The notes below the pieces were generated by a model that was not told the DNA's origin, made no database searches, and saw only the letters and a list, made by a program, of their open reading frames with translations. The position numbers and the translations under genes are program-made. Shown here piece by piece: positions 34,577 to 42,959 of a stretch of DNA of 64,000 bases; position 1 is the stretch's first letter; each line of letters opens with the position of its first letter. The stretch spans positions 671,993 through 735,992 of the forward strand of contig NZ_JAPEMT010000001.1 of NCBI RefSeq assembly GCF_026342435.1, written 5' to 3'. The DNA is from Streptomyces sp. NBC_00237. GTDB taxonomy: Bacteria > Actinomycetota > Actinomycetes > Streptomycetales > Streptomycetaceae.

Positions 34577-35527
34577 TCAGACGGGTCGGACGGTGGTGCG
34601 GGCGGCCTTGAGGGCCGCGCGGAGGTGGCCGTGCTCCTCGTTGAGCAGGCTCGTGGCGGTGGGGCCTTCCACGCCTCCGAGGATGATCAGGATCGCGCTC
34701 TTCACCTCCCCGTCGGCGGCGGTGAGGGCGGCCTCGATCTCGGCGTCGTCCGCACCGGTGGCGAGGGCGACGATGCGCCGCGAGCGGGCCCGCAGCTTCT
34801 CGTTCGAGGCCCGGACGTCGACCATCAGGTTCCCGTACGTCTTGCCGAGCCGGATCATGACGAGCGTCGAGATCATGTTCAGTACGAGCTTCTGTGCCGT
34901 GCCCGACTTCAACCGCGTCGACCCGGTCAGCAGCTCGGGCCCGACGACGACCTCGATGCCGTGCTCGGCGGCGGCGGCGAGCGCGCTGTCGGCGTTGCAG
35001 GACAGTCCGACGGTGAGGGCCCCCTGGGCGCGGGCGTGCTCGACGGCTCCGACGGCGTACGGGGTGCGGCCCGAGGCGGAGATGCCGATGACGGTGTCGT
35101 TCCCCGTCAGCTTCAGCGCGTCGAGGTCCTCGGCCGCCAGCTCCTTGCTGTCCTCGGCCCCTTCGACGGCCTTCACCATGGCGGAGGGGCCGCCCGCGAT
35201 GAGCCCGACGACCTCGCTGGGGTCGGTGTTGAAGGTGGGCGGGCACTCGGAGGCGTCGAGCACACCGAGCCGCCCTGCGGTCCCCGCACCGGCGTAGATC
35301 AGCCGACCCCCGCGCGCCATCCGCGCCGCGATGCCGTCGATGGCGGCGGCGATCTGCGGGAGCTGCGCGGCGACGGCCGCCGGAACGGTCGCGTCCTCGC
35401 TGTTCATGAGCGCGGCCAGCTCGGGCGTGGACAACTGGTCGATCTCGGCGAGCTCGGGGCGGAACGCCTCGGTGGTGAGGGTGTCGAGCTGGGCGCGGAG
35501 TTCGCCGTACGGGGCGGTGCTGGTCAT
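34577..35527 (-). CDS. murQ: N-acetylmuramic acid-6-phosphate etherase MurQ
   Basis: 316 residues with a SIS fold. LIYAGAGTAGRLGVLDASECPPTF is the family signature with the catalytic Glu; GISASGRTPYAVGAVEHAR is the phosphosugar loop; MVDVRASNEKLRAR is typical of the C terminus. It removes the lactyl ether from MurNAc-6-P to give GlcNAc-6-P, which NagA in this window would process next. Lies 14 bases after the regulator gene. Confidence 0.95.
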   Translation of the reverse strand: MTSTAPYGELRAQLDTLTTEAFRPELAEIDQLSTPELAALMNSEDATVPAAVAAQLPQIAAAIDGIAARMARGGRLIYAGAGTAGRLGVLDASECPPTFNTDPSEVVGLIAGGPSAMVKAVEGAEDSKELAAEDLDALKLTGNDTVIGISASGRTPYAVGAVEHARAQGALTVGLSCNADSALAAAAEHGIEVVVGPELLTGSTRLKSGTAQKLVLNMISTLVMIRLGKTYGNLMVDVRASNEKLRARSRRIVALATGADDAEIEAALTAADGEVKSAILIILGGVEGPTATSLLNEEHGHLRAALKAARTTVRPV

Positions 35528-35541
35528 GGCGTGAGGGTTCC

Positions 35542-36489
35542 TTATCGGGCGGAGCGGGGGTCGTGGCGGTGGGCGAGTGCTTCGTACGAGGCGGAGAGCG
35601 CGGGGCCCGCCGTGTCGTACGTACGCTGGGCGACGCCCACGAACAGGCAGTCCACGACGAGGAGTTGACTCGTCCGGCTCGACATGGCGGCGGGCCGCAG
35701 CTCGCTCTCGCGGGCGGTGGAGGTGGTGAGGACGTGGTCGGCGTACTGGGCGACGGGGCCCCCGGGCCGTCCGGTGATCGCGATCGTCGTCGCCCCGTGC
35801 TCGAAGGCGACGCGCAACGGCTCGATGGTGTCGCCCGTCGAACCGGAGTGGGTGATGCCGATGGCGACGTCCCCGGCCCGCAGCAGTACGGCATTGGTGA
35901 CGGCGAGATGCGGGTCGCTGTGCGCGTGCGCGAACAGGCCGATCCTCAGCAGCTTCTGCGCGAGATCCATGCCGACGAGGGACGACGCCCCGGCCCCGTA
36001 GATCTCGACGCGCCGGGCGGTCGCCAACGCGGCGACGGACGCCCCGAGTTGGACCATGTCAAGCCCCGCCGCCGTGTCGGCGAGGGTCTGCTGCTCGTCG
36101 TGCGCGAGCTTGGCGACGACGTCCGCGAGGGGGTCGTCGACCGCGATGTCGGCGGTGACGGCGGGGGCCCGCCCGGACTGCTGGTGCGCGGCGAGCCCGG
36201 CGAGAGCCAGACGCAGGTCGCGGTATCCGGGATACCCGAGCAGCCGTGACGTCCGTACGACAGTCGCCTCGCTCGTCCCGGTGAGCTCGGCGAGCCCGGT
36301 CACGGTGAGTGCGGCACACCCGGCGGGGTCGCCCGCGACGGCTTCGGCGACGCGCTGCATGGAGCGGGTCATGGAGGGGGCGAGGGTCCGGACCTTGGCG
36401 GCCAGGGCGGCGGGGGCGGGGGCGGCCGTGGTCCCGGTCGTGGGGCTCGCACCCGACCCCTTGGAACTTTCCTTCACCATGTCGCTCAT
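35542..36489 (-). CDS. RpiR-family regulator of the MurNAc operon (MurR-like)
   Basis: 315 residues: an N-terminal RpiR helix-turn-helix (LTVTGLAELTGTSEATVVRTSRLLG) and a C-terminal SIS domain (RRVEIYGAGASSLVGMDLAQKL, ITHSGSTGDTIEPLR) that would sense MurNAc-6-P. It heads the murQ-PTS operon and presumably controls it and itself. A palindrome overlaps its -10 region. The first 40 residues are Ala/Gly-rich; ATG 36489 fits a leaderless start, the ATG nine bases on is the alternative. Confidence 0.92.
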   Translation of the reverse strand: MSDMVKESSKGSGASPTTGTTAAPAPAALAAKVRTLAPSMTRSMQRVAEAVAGDPAGCAALTVTGLAELTGTSEATVVRTSRLLGYPGYRDLRLALAGLAAHQQSGRAPAVTADIAVDDPLADVVAKLAHDEQQTLADTAAGLDMVQLGASVAALATARRVEIYGAGASSLVGMDLAQKLLRIGLFAHAHSDPHLAVTNAVLLRAGDVAIGITHSGSTGDTIEPLRVAFEHGATTIAITGRPGGPVAQYADHVLTTSTARESELRPAAMSSRTSQLLVVDCLFVGVAQRTYDTAGPALSASYEALAHRHDPRSAR

Positions 36490-36490
36490 A

Positions 36491-36509
36491 CCTGAAAGAT
36501 ATTTTCAGG
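36491..36509 (-). promoter_or_regulatory. Operator/-10 of the MurNAc operon
   Basis: CCTGAAA-GATAT-TTTCAGG is a perfect 7-5-7 inverted repeat ending one base before the regulator start. On the minus strand TATCTT (36501-36496) is six bases before the ATG, a leaderless -10, so a bound repressor would cover the promoter. Confidence 0.65.
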
Positions 36510-36581
36510 GCGGGGGTGCGTCAATGGTGCGTAGGTCACGCACCCATCGGGACTTTGGTCCCGTCGGGCGACAATGGACCC

Positions 36582-36935
36582 ATGACCCCCCTCGAACAGT
36601 CCCTCTACACCGCCCGCGCCCAGGTCATGGCCGACCTGACCGCCCGCGACGTCGCGGACCCCGGCATCGTGTCGATCGTCGAGGACGCCGTCGCGCACCG
36701 CCGCTGGTGGGTCGAGCAGTGGCCCGAGGGGGCCGAGTACGTCGTGGGTCTCATCGCCCAGGACGTACAGGACGCGCTTCTCGAAAAGTACGGCCGCTGG
36801 CCCCTGTGCCCGGTCTGTCACGACGGCGACCCGCACGCCCTGGACGTCGAACCGGAGCTCGGCCCCGACCCCCACTGGGTCTGCACGAAGGCCGTCGTCG
36901 CCGTCGCCCCCGTCGGAAAGCTCCCCCCGGCATGA
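36582..36935 (+). CDS. Hypothetical protein with CxxC knuckle
   Basis: 117 residues of no family I can name. The N-terminal two-thirds look helical (LEQSLYTARAQVMADL, VGLIAQDVQDALLEKYG); CPVCHDGDPH at about 85-95 resembles half a zinc site, with a later Cys in WVCTKAV. Its stop overlaps the next gene's ATG by four bases, so it is coupled to the DUF4031 protein. GACAAT at 36570-36575 may be a -10 box of a leaderless start. Confidence 0.75.
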   Translation: MTPLEQSLYTARAQVMADLTARDVADPGIVSIVEDAVAHRRWWVEQWPEGAEYVVGLIAQDVQDALLEKYGRWPLCPVCHDGDPHALDVEPELGPDPHWVCTKAVVAVAPVGKLPPA

Positions 36936-37204
36936 CGATCTACATAGACCCCCCGACCTGGCCCGGCCACGGCCGCCTCTGGTCGCACCTGGTCAGCGAC
37001 GCGTCGTACGACGAACTCCACGCCTTCGCCGCCGCCATCGGCTGCCCGCCCAGGGCCTTCGAGCGCGACCACTACGACGTCCCGGAAGCCCGCTACGCGG
37101 ACGCGGTCGCGGCGGGCGCGGTGGAGGTGGGCAGCAAGGAACTGGTCCGCCGCATCACGGCAGCGGGCCTGCGCCGCCGCAAGCACGGTCACCGGACGGG
37201 CTGA
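36932..37204 (+). CDS. DUF4031 family protein
   Basis: 90 residues matching DUF4031 over the whole length: TIYIDPPTWPGHGRLWSHLVSD at the start, then LHAFAAAIGCPPRAFERDHYDVP and LVRRITAAGLRRRK. Function unknown; members are small cytosolic proteins often encoded singly or with another small gene, as here. ATGA overlap with the preceding gene. Confidence 0.9.
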   Translation: MTIYIDPPTWPGHGRLWSHLVSDASYDELHAFAAAIGCPPRAFERDHYDVPEARYADAVAAGAVEVGSKELVRRITAAGLRRRKHGHRTG

Positions 37205-37234
37205 GCGGCACCGCTCTCTCGCGGGTCGTCGTGG

Positions 37235-37963
37235 TCACACGTCGGCGGGCTCGTCCGTGACCGGACCCACGTACGTGCCCGGGTGGGTGGCCGCGTCCTG
37301 CTTCAGGAGCGGGGTCCTGTGCGGCCAGGGGAGGTCCTTGGACTCCGTCTCGCCGGGGGGAGTCAGGGTGATCGTGGCGGCCTTGAACTCGGCGTCCTTG
37401 GAGTTGCCCTCCGCCGAGTAGGGGAGGTACGTGATCGTGAAGTAGGCGTCGCCGCCCGGGTCCAGGGTGAGGGCCTTGGGCTTGACCGAGGTCTGGCGGG
37501 TCAGGGACCACGTGTCGCCGGGGGAGCTCATCAGGTCCACGCCCGGGTAGCCCTTGAGGGAGCACGGGGCCGTGCCCTTGTTGGTGAGGGTGATGGTGAC
37601 CTTGCCCTGGGCCTGTGCGGTCGCCTCGCCGCCCGGGTCGACCTGGAAGCCCAGCGCGGACGTCCTGCACTTCGCTGCGGCGGCTATCCCTCCGCCGCCG
37701 GTCGTGCTGCCCGTGCCGCCCGTCGCCTTGCCGGTGTCGCCGCCCGTGGTCTTGCCGGTGTCGCCGCCCGTGCCGCCCGTGGTCTTGCCGGTGCCCTCCG
37801 ACGAGCCGCCCGTGGCCGACGTCCCGGACGACCGGTCGGGGGCCGGTGCGCCGGTGCTCGCGCCCGACCCGGCCCCCGTACCGGAGTTGTCGTTGCACGC
37901 CGTCAGGGCGAGTCCGGCCGCGAGGACGGCGGCGGCGAGCGGAGCGGTACGGCGCAGGCGCAT
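37235..37963 (-). CDS. DUF4232 lipoprotein
   Basis: 242 residues. Signal peptide with lipobox LTAC, then a 70-residue low-complexity Gly/Thr/Ser linker built from GGTGKTTGG-like units, then the DUF4232 beta-domain (KCRTSALGFQVDPGG, KVTITLTNKGTAPCSLKGYPGVDLMS, VTLDPGG-like strands) with two cysteines likely disulfide-bonded. It should hang from the outer face of the membrane on a flexible stalk. Function unknown. Confidence 0.88.
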   Translation of the reverse strand: MRLRRTAPLAAAVLAAGLALTACNDNSGTGAGSGASTGAPAPDRSSGTSATGGSSEGTGKTTGGTGGDTGKTTGGDTGKATGGTGSTTGGGGIAAAAKCRTSALGFQVDPGGEATAQAQGKVTITLTNKGTAPCSLKGYPGVDLMSSPGDTWSLTRQTSVKPKALTLDPGGDAYFTITYLPYSAEGNSKDAEFKAATITLTPPGETESKDLPWPHRTPLLKQDAATHPGTYVGPVTDEPADV

Positions 37964-38058
37964 GGGAGTTCCCCCGGGTTGATCAGTCGTGTCAGGTACG
38001 GGAGGGGAGACACCGGGGGCACGGGCGGCGGTTGCGGGCTACATGTAAATGGGTTGTG

Positions 38059-39450
38059 CTAGTTCGAGGAAGAGCAAGAGGCAGAGGACGAGGCGGTGAC
38101 CGCCTTCGGGGACGGCGAACCGGTCGGCGCACCCGATGCCACCAGCCTCGACGCCCTCGCGTCCGTACGCTGCCAGCGCAGGGCCAGGAGGACCAGGGCG
38201 ACCGCGACGATCGTCATGGAGGCGCCCGCCCAGGCGGTGGAGGAGAAGCCCCAGCCCGCGTCGATGACCGAGCCGCCGAGGGCCGGGCCGCCCGTGTTGC
38301 CCAGGTTGAAGGCGGCGGTGGTCGTGGCACCCGCGAGCGTCGGGGCCGCGCCCGCCACGTTGAACATCCGGGCGTTCAGGGCGGGGGCCGTGAAGAAGGC
38401 GGAGAAGCCGAGGGCGAAGGAGAGGGTGACCGCGACCGCTGCCGTGGAGGCGAAGAGGGCCAGGGCGGCGAGGAGGACGGTGGAGGCGGTGATGCCGCCG
38501 ATCAGGACGCCGAAGGGGCGCGCGTCCGCGACCATGCCGCCCACCGTCGTACCGGCGAGTGCGCCGATGCCGAAGAGGCCGAGGACCCAGGGGACCCACG
38601 TCGAGTCCAGGCCCGCGACGTCGGTCAGGAGCGGGGAGAGATAGCTGAAGGCGCAGAACACGCCGCCTGCGGCGAGGGCGGTGATGACGATGGAGACGAG
38701 CACCTGACGGTCGCGGTAGATGCCCAACTCGCGCTTCAGGCTCGGCTTCTCGGAGGGGAGGGGGATGCGGGGGATGAGGGTGACGACACCGATCAGGGCG
38801 ACGGCGGAGGCTGCGGCCACAGCCCAGAAGGCGGAGCGCCAGCCCAGGCTCTCGCCGAGGAAGGCTCCGACGGGAACGCCCAGGACGTTGGCGATGCTCA
38901 GACCGCCGATCATGACCGCCATCGCACGGGCCCGGGAGCCCACGTCCACCATGGCGATGGCGACTGCCGCGCCGACCGCCCAGAAGCCCGCGCAGGCGAA
39001 CGCGCTGATCACGCGGGACGCGAAGAGGAGCTCGTAGGTGGGGGCGAGCGCGCCTGCCACCTGGCCGAGGCCGAAGACGCTGATCAGCGCGATGAGGGTG
39101 GTCCGGCGGGGGAGGCGGAGCGTGGCCACGGCCAGGAGCGGGGCGCCGATCACCATGCCGATCGCGAAGGCGGAGATCAGCAGGCCCGCCTGCGGGATCG
39201 AGACGTCCATGTCGGCGGCTATCGGGGGGAGCAGGCCCGACAGCATGAACTCGCTCGTGCCGAGTGCGAAGACGGCGAGGCCCAGCATGTACACGGCGAG
39301 CGGCATGCCGGTACGGGCGGGGGCGGACGCGGATGCGGGGGTGGACACGGGTGCCGGAGCGGGGGTGGAGGCGTGTGGTTGACGCGGCTGATCAGAGGGG
39401 GGCATGACAGCGTTCAACAAGCTGCCGAACCCGGCCATTCCCGGCCCCAC
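38059..39450 (-). CDS. MFS exporter (DHA1, AraJ/chloramphenicol-efflux type)
   Basis: About 450 residues with 12 predicted helices. AVFALGTSEFMLSGLLPPIAADM is the start of the AraJ/Cmx-type DHA1 group; VLGVPVGAFLGESLGWRSAFW is motif C of antiporters. It would export a drug or sugar in exchange for protons. The start is uncertain: GTG 39450, ATG 39438 (after GGGG) and ATG 39405 are all possible and differ only in a poorly conserved Pro/Ala lead. The C-terminal tail is Ser-rich. Confidence 0.88.
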   Translation of the reverse strand: MGPGMAGFGSLLNAVMPPSDQPRQPHASTPAPAPVSTPASASAPARTGMPLAVYMLGLAVFALGTSEFMLSGLLPPIAADMDVSIPQAGLLISAFAIGMVIGAPLLAVATLRLPRRTTLIALISVFGLGQVAGALAPTYELLFASRVISAFACAGFWAVGAAVAIAMVDVGSRARAMAVMIGGLSIANVLGVPVGAFLGESLGWRSAFWAVAAASAVALIGVVTLIPRIPLPSEKPSLKRELGIYRDRQVLVSIVITALAAGGVFCAFSYLSPLLTDVAGLDSTWVPWVLGLFGIGALAGTTVGGMVADARPFGVLIGGITASTVLLAALALFASTAAVAVTLSFALGFSAFFTAPALNARMFNVAGAAPTLAGATTTAAFNLGNTGGPALGGSVIDAGWGFSSTAWAGASMTIVAVALVLLALRWQRTDARASRLVASGAPTGSPSPKAVTASSSASCSSSN

Positions 39451-39531
39451 GGGTCATCTCATCGGTCCCCTTGCGGGGGCTTTCAACTCCCTTGATGCAT
39501 AAGCACCATACGGCCGGTAGAGATATAGATC

Positions 39532-39765
39532 ATGACGACGAAGGAACTCGGTATCCGAGCCGCTGAAGAAACGATCCGCACTCTCCGTGAGGCCCTGGTC
39601 GCCGCCGGTGTGAGCCTTCCCTCGCTGGGGCTGGACTCCGCGTCGTGCGCCCGGGACGTTCCCGCGCCGCTGATCGACCTGGGCCGGTGCGACGTGGAGA
39701 CCGCCCGGCGGTTGGCCGAGGCGGTGCGGGTGGGGGGTCCCGGCGGGGAACCTCCGGCACAGTAG
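39532..39765 (+). CDS. Small helical protein, paralog of the 6489-6854 product
   Basis: 77 residues, no known family. LREALVAAGVSLPSLGLD and APLIDLGRCDVETARRLAEAV align with the helical half of the protein at 6489-6854, but the Lys/Asp-Gly tail is absent (it ends GGPGGEPPAQ). No methyltransferase is nearby. The presence of a tail-less copy shows that the tail of the other is an added module. Confidence 0.75.
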   Translation: MTTKELGIRAAEETIRTLREALVAAGVSLPSLGLDSASCARDVPAPLIDLGRCDVETARRLAEAVRVGGPGGEPPAQ

Positions 39766-39801
39766 AGGGAGTTGTGGTCGGTGTGACGGAAGGTGTGAGT
39801 G

Positions 39802-40206
39802 ATGGGCGCGATCGTGTACAACGTGGCCTTCGACTGTGTGGACGCATATGAGCTAGCGGGGTTCTGGAGCCGGGTCGTCGGGCATCCGATGGACCCCAGG
39901 GACCGGCCAGGGGACTCGACCGCCAGCGTTCCGCTGCCCACCGGCATGAGCCTCTTCTTCGCGGAGGTCCCCGAGGCGGCCGAGGGCAGGCACCGCAAGA
40001 ACCCGGTGCACGTGTGCCTCCAGCCCGACGGGCGGCGCGACGACGAGGTGGAGCGGTACCTCGGGCTCGGCGCGAAGCTGCTCGACGACCGGCGGAAGCC
40101 GGACGGCGGGGGGTGGGTCGTCTTCGCCGACCCGGAGGGCAACGAGTTCTGCGTGCTGAGGAGTGCTGCCGAGCGGGCAGCGATGGAGGACGTGCCCCAC
40201 GAGTGA
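39802..40206 (+). CDS. VOC superfamily (glyoxalase-like) protein
   Basis: 134 residues of one double betaalphabeta VOC module, the glyoxalase_6 type common in actinobacteria (FDCVDAYELAGFWSRVVGHP, PVHVCLQPDGRRDDEVERYLGLGA, VVFADPEGNEFCVL). H and E ligand positions are present, but substrate cannot be inferred. ATG 39802 follows GGAAGG by eight bases. Confidence 0.88.
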   Translation: MGAIVYNVAFDCVDAYELAGFWSRVVGHPMDPRDRPGDSTASVPLPTGMSLFFAEVPEAAEGRHRKNPVHVCLQPDGRRDDEVERYLGLGAKLLDDRRKPDGGGWVVFADPEGNEFCVLRSAAERAAMEDVPHE

Positions 40207-40215
40207 GGGTCCCGC

Positions 40216-40326
40216 GAGGGAGAGCCCCACGGGAGAGGTTCCGCGAGGGAGAGTCCCACGGGAGAGGTCCCACGAGGGAGGGTCCCACGGGAGAGGCCCC
40301 ACGAGGGAGGGTCCCACGAGGGAGGG
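40216..40326. repeat. 29-bp tandem repeat array between VOC and NUDIX genes
   Basis: Three 29-base units (40216-40244, 40245-40273, 40274-40302) of the form GAGGGAGRGYCCCACGGGAG followed by AGGYYCCRC, then two partial units to 40326. Non-coding; 38 bases before the NUDIX -10 box. Confidence 0.85.
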
Positions 40327-40363
40327 AGTGCGCACGGGGGTCCACGTCCGGGGCGCCCCTGCC

Positions 40364-40369
40364 TAGGGT
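40364..40369 (+). promoter_or_regulatory. -10 box TAGGGT of a leaderless gene
   Basis: TAGGGT ends six bases before ATG 40376; no ribosome site between. Confidence 0.55.
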
Positions 40370-40375
40370 GTCCGG

Positions 40376-40897
40376 ATGACTGATCAGCAAGAGGTACGGC
40401 GGCTGTCCGCACGGGTGTTGGTGATCGACGAGGGCGGCCGGGTGCTGCTGTTCGGCTTCCGGGAGAAGGCGGGGGAGGCCGCCGCCGACGAGGAGCCCGG
40501 GTGGTGCACCCCCGGCGGCGGCGTCGAGCCCGGCGAGTCCCTGGCCGAGGCCGCCGCGCGGGAGCTGCGCGAGGAGACCGGCCTCGTGCTGTCGGCGGAG
40601 GCGCTGGGAGGGATGGTCGCGGAGACTTCCGGGTACGCCGATCTGGGGTGGGCGGAAGGGGTGTTCCGCGATGTGTTCTTCCACTGCCGGGTGGCCGCGT
40701 ACGACGTCGACGTGAGCGGGCTTGAGGGGGTGGAGCTGGCCTTCCACGCGGGGCACCGGTGGTGGCCGGTGAAGGAACTGGAGGAGTTCATCGAGGGGGG
40801 CGGGACGGTCTATCCGTACGGACTGCCCGCTCTGGTGCGGGAGTTGGTGGCCGGGCGGGTTCCGGCGGAGCCGGTGCGCTTGGAGTGGCCCCACTGA
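40376..40897 (+). CDS. NUDIX hydrolase
   Basis: 173 residues. The Nudix box is complete (GGGVEPGESLAEAAARELRE followed by ETGL, about residues 46-69), giving the metal-binding glutamates. N-terminal VRRLSARVLVIDEGGRVLLF and C-terminal RWWPVKELEEF complete the fold. It hydrolyses a nucleoside diphosphate linked to another group; the substrate is not predictable. Confidence 0.92.
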   Translation: MTDQQEVRRLSARVLVIDEGGRVLLFGFREKAGEAAADEEPGWCTPGGGVEPGESLAEAAARELREETGLVLSAEALGGMVAETSGYADLGWAEGVFRDVFFHCRVAAYDVDVSGLEGVELAFHAGHRWWPVKELEEFIEGGGTVYPYGLPALVRELVAGRVPAEPVRLEWPH

Positions 40898-40942
40898 CGT
40901 GCCGGGGTGATGCGGGTCAGCCCCACTCCGCCGGGCTGTCGG

Positions 40943-41827
40943 TCAGCCCCATTCCGCCGTCTCCGGGTCCACCCCGTGCGCCGCCGCGTTCGCGAAGACC
41001 GCGTCGCGCAGCCACGCGGTGAGGCCCGGCTCCAGGGCCTCGAAGGCGTCCGCGTAGCCGGGCTCGGTGACGTACGTCCGGGCGATGCACACCTGCATGC
41101 CGTACGTGCAGTCGAAGTACGTGGAGAGCAGGGCGCGTTGACGTTCCGCGAGGGCGTTCGCCTTGGCGGAGCCGGGGGCGGTGCCCGCGCGGAGGGCGGT
41201 GGCGAGGTCCTCGTGGAGGGCGTGGGTGGTCGCGGCGACCTCCTCCCACTCCTGGCGGGTCAGGCGGGACGCCCGCTCCTCGTACTGCGCCCACTGCGGG
41301 CTCTCGCCGTACCGCTCCTCCGCCTCCCCGACCCACTCCGGCTGCCAGTCCGCGCCGAAGACCGAGACCTGTTCCTCGGGGGTGAGGCGCATGCCGCCGG
41401 GGGGCGAGACGGCCAGCATGCGGTCGACGGCGGCGACCATGCGCGTCATGCGGTCGATGCGCTCCGTGAGCTGGGCGCGCTGGCGGCGGAGGTGGGTGCG
41501 GGCGTCGGCGCCGGGGGAGTCGAGGATGCGGCCGATCTCGGCGAGCGGGATGCCCAACTCCCGGTAGACGAGGAGCCGGTGGATGCGGGCGATGTCCTCG
41601 GACCCGTACACCCGGTATCCGGCCCAGGTGCGTGCGCTGGGGCGGACGAGGCCGATGGAGTCCCAGTGGTGGAGGGCCTTGACGCTGACCCCGACGAGGG
41701 CGGCGGTGCGGCCGACGGTGAGGGCGGGGGGCTCGGCGGGGTTCTCAGCGGGGTTCTCCGCTGGGTTCTCGGCAGGGTTCTCGGCGGGCTTCTCCGCTGG
41801 GTTCTCCGCTGGGTTCTCGTGCTCCAT
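40943..41827 (-). CDS. MerR-family regulator with TipAS antibiotic-recognition domain
   Basis: 294 residues. An N-terminal lead of eight ENPA-type units (residues 4-35) is followed by a MerR helix-turn-helix (LTVGRTAALVGVSVKALHHWDSIGL), coiled coil (LRRQRAQLTERIDRM) and a C-terminal TipAS domain (MRLTPEEQVSVFG, WAQYEERASRLT, CDCTYGMQ-like YFDCTYGMQVCIARTYV). TipA binds thiopeptide-like drugs and activates transcription. The MerR domain normally starts at residue 1-10, so the repeat lead is unusual. It follows the DUF2268 gene by 14 bases. Confidence 0.9.
   Translation of the reverse strand: MEHENPAENPAEKPAENPAENPAENPAENPAEPPALTVGRTAALVGVSVKALHHWDSIGLVRPSARTWAGYRVYGSEDIARIHRLLVYRELGIPLAEIGRILDSPGADARTHLRRQRAQLTERIDRMTRMVAAVDRMLAVSPPGGMRLTPEEQVSVFGADWQPEWVGEAEERYGESPQWAQYEERASRLTRQEWEEVAATTHALHEDLATALRAGTAPGSAKANALAERQRALLSTYFDCTYGMQVCIARTYVTEPGYADAFEALEPGLTAWLRDAVFANAAAHGVDPETAEWG
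41723..41818. repeat. Eight 12-bp tandem repeats at the 5' end of the MerR gene
   Basis: Minus-strand unit GAGAACCCnGCn, eight copies in frame (one AAG and one CCC variant), coding for the ENPA lead. Confidence 0.9.
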
Positions 41828-41841
41828 GGGGTCAGTGTGGC

Positions 41842-42735
41842 TCAGGTGACTGTCGGTACTCCCGCGTTGGTGAGTACGTCGCGGGCGGGCAGGGCAACGC
41901 TCTGGGCGGCGGTGAGGCCGGTGGCCGCGCAGTGGGCGTCGGCGATGCGCAGGCCGGTGGCGTAGCCCGCCATGGCGGGGATGCCGAGAGGGGTGGTGTT
42001 CAGGTACGCGGCGGAATCGTCGCCGTAGACGTACGGGGGCAGGTTCTGCATGCCCGAGACGTCGATCCCGGCCGTCACCTTCGCGTACGCGTCGTCCAGC
42101 GCGGCCCCGGTGAGGGTGGTCGCCCACGGGCCCATCGCTTCCGGCCCGGCCAGTTCCCGTACGAACGCCTCGGCCAGGCCCTCGGCGACGACCTGCTCGC
42201 CGACGGTGACGGTCTCGGGGTCCCAGACGACGTTGGCGTAGCGGACGTTGTGGTGGAGCTCGTGGACGGCGGCGTGCTCGATCTTGGCGAGGGCGGTGGG
42301 GGTCGGCCACATCACGAGGTGGACGGCGCCGGGGATGCCGCCGAAGCCGAAGTAGCCGGCGCTGCGGGAGACGAGGTGTTCGTCGTCGGGGTCGCCGAGG
42401 ACGAGGACGACGTGGACCGTTTCGGGGGTGCGGAGGGTGGGGGCGGCGGTGTCGAGGATGCGGTCGCGGGCGGTGGCGAGGGCCGTCTCGATCCGTTCCC
42501 GGACCCCGGCCCTCCGCATCTGCTCGACGGCGGGGACGAGGCGCGGGTCGTCGCGGTCGAGCGGGAAGCCGACGCCCTGCTCGTGCAGGGCGACCAGGTC
42601 GGCGCCGCCGAGAGCGGGGGAGAGGAAGGGGTGGAGGGGAGCGAGGATCTCGCGGAGGGCGGCGGGGCGGGCAGGGACGGGGAGGTGGAGGAGGCGGAGG
42701 TGGGCGGGGAGGGTGTCGTGCACGACGATCTTCAT
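41842..42735 (-). CDS. DUF2268 putative zinc protease
   Basis: 297 residues. AAVHELHHNVRY contains HExxH with the flanks of DUF2268 (a predicted gluzincin-like protease), with a possible third ligand in EGLAEAFVREL about 30 residues on. No signal peptide, so cytosolic. It is the first gene of a pair with the TipA-like regulator; co-transcription suggests a drug- or stress-induced role. No Shine-Dalgarno stands out before the ATG. Confidence 0.85.
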   Translation of the reverse strand: MKIVVHDTLPAHLRLLHLPVPARPAALREILAPLHPFLSPALGGADLVALHEQGVGFPLDRDDPRLVPAVEQMRRAGVRERIETALATARDRILDTAAPTLRTPETVHVVLVLGDPDDEHLVSRSAGYFGFGGIPGAVHLVMWPTPTALAKIEHAAVHELHHNVRYANVVWDPETVTVGEQVVAEGLAEAFVRELAGPEAMGPWATTLTGAALDDAYAKVTAGIDVSGMQNLPPYVYGDDSAAYLNTTPLGIPAMAGYATGLRIADAHCAATGLTAAQSVALPARDVLTNAGVPTVT

Positions 42736-42959
42736 GCGGGTGAAGGTAGGGCCTCCTGTTGGGTCAGGGTCCAGTGCCTGTCCAGTACCTTCTGTCGGGC
42801 CGGGCGGCAGCCGCGGCGGTGGCGTCTTTGTCTCCCGGGGGCTTTCGGGCGATCCGGATCGCCTTCGGCGGGCCCGCCCTGGGCGGTGTCCCGTTACGGA
42901 TTGAACTCTGCTGGGTCACGTCCGTATCCGTCCAAGACCTTCGGTGATAACCATCAGCT

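Noticed and set aside
40207..40330. Tandem array as a CRISPR
   Set aside because: Units are directly adjacent without unique spacers and no cas genes are present; the other repeat regions also lack spacer structure.
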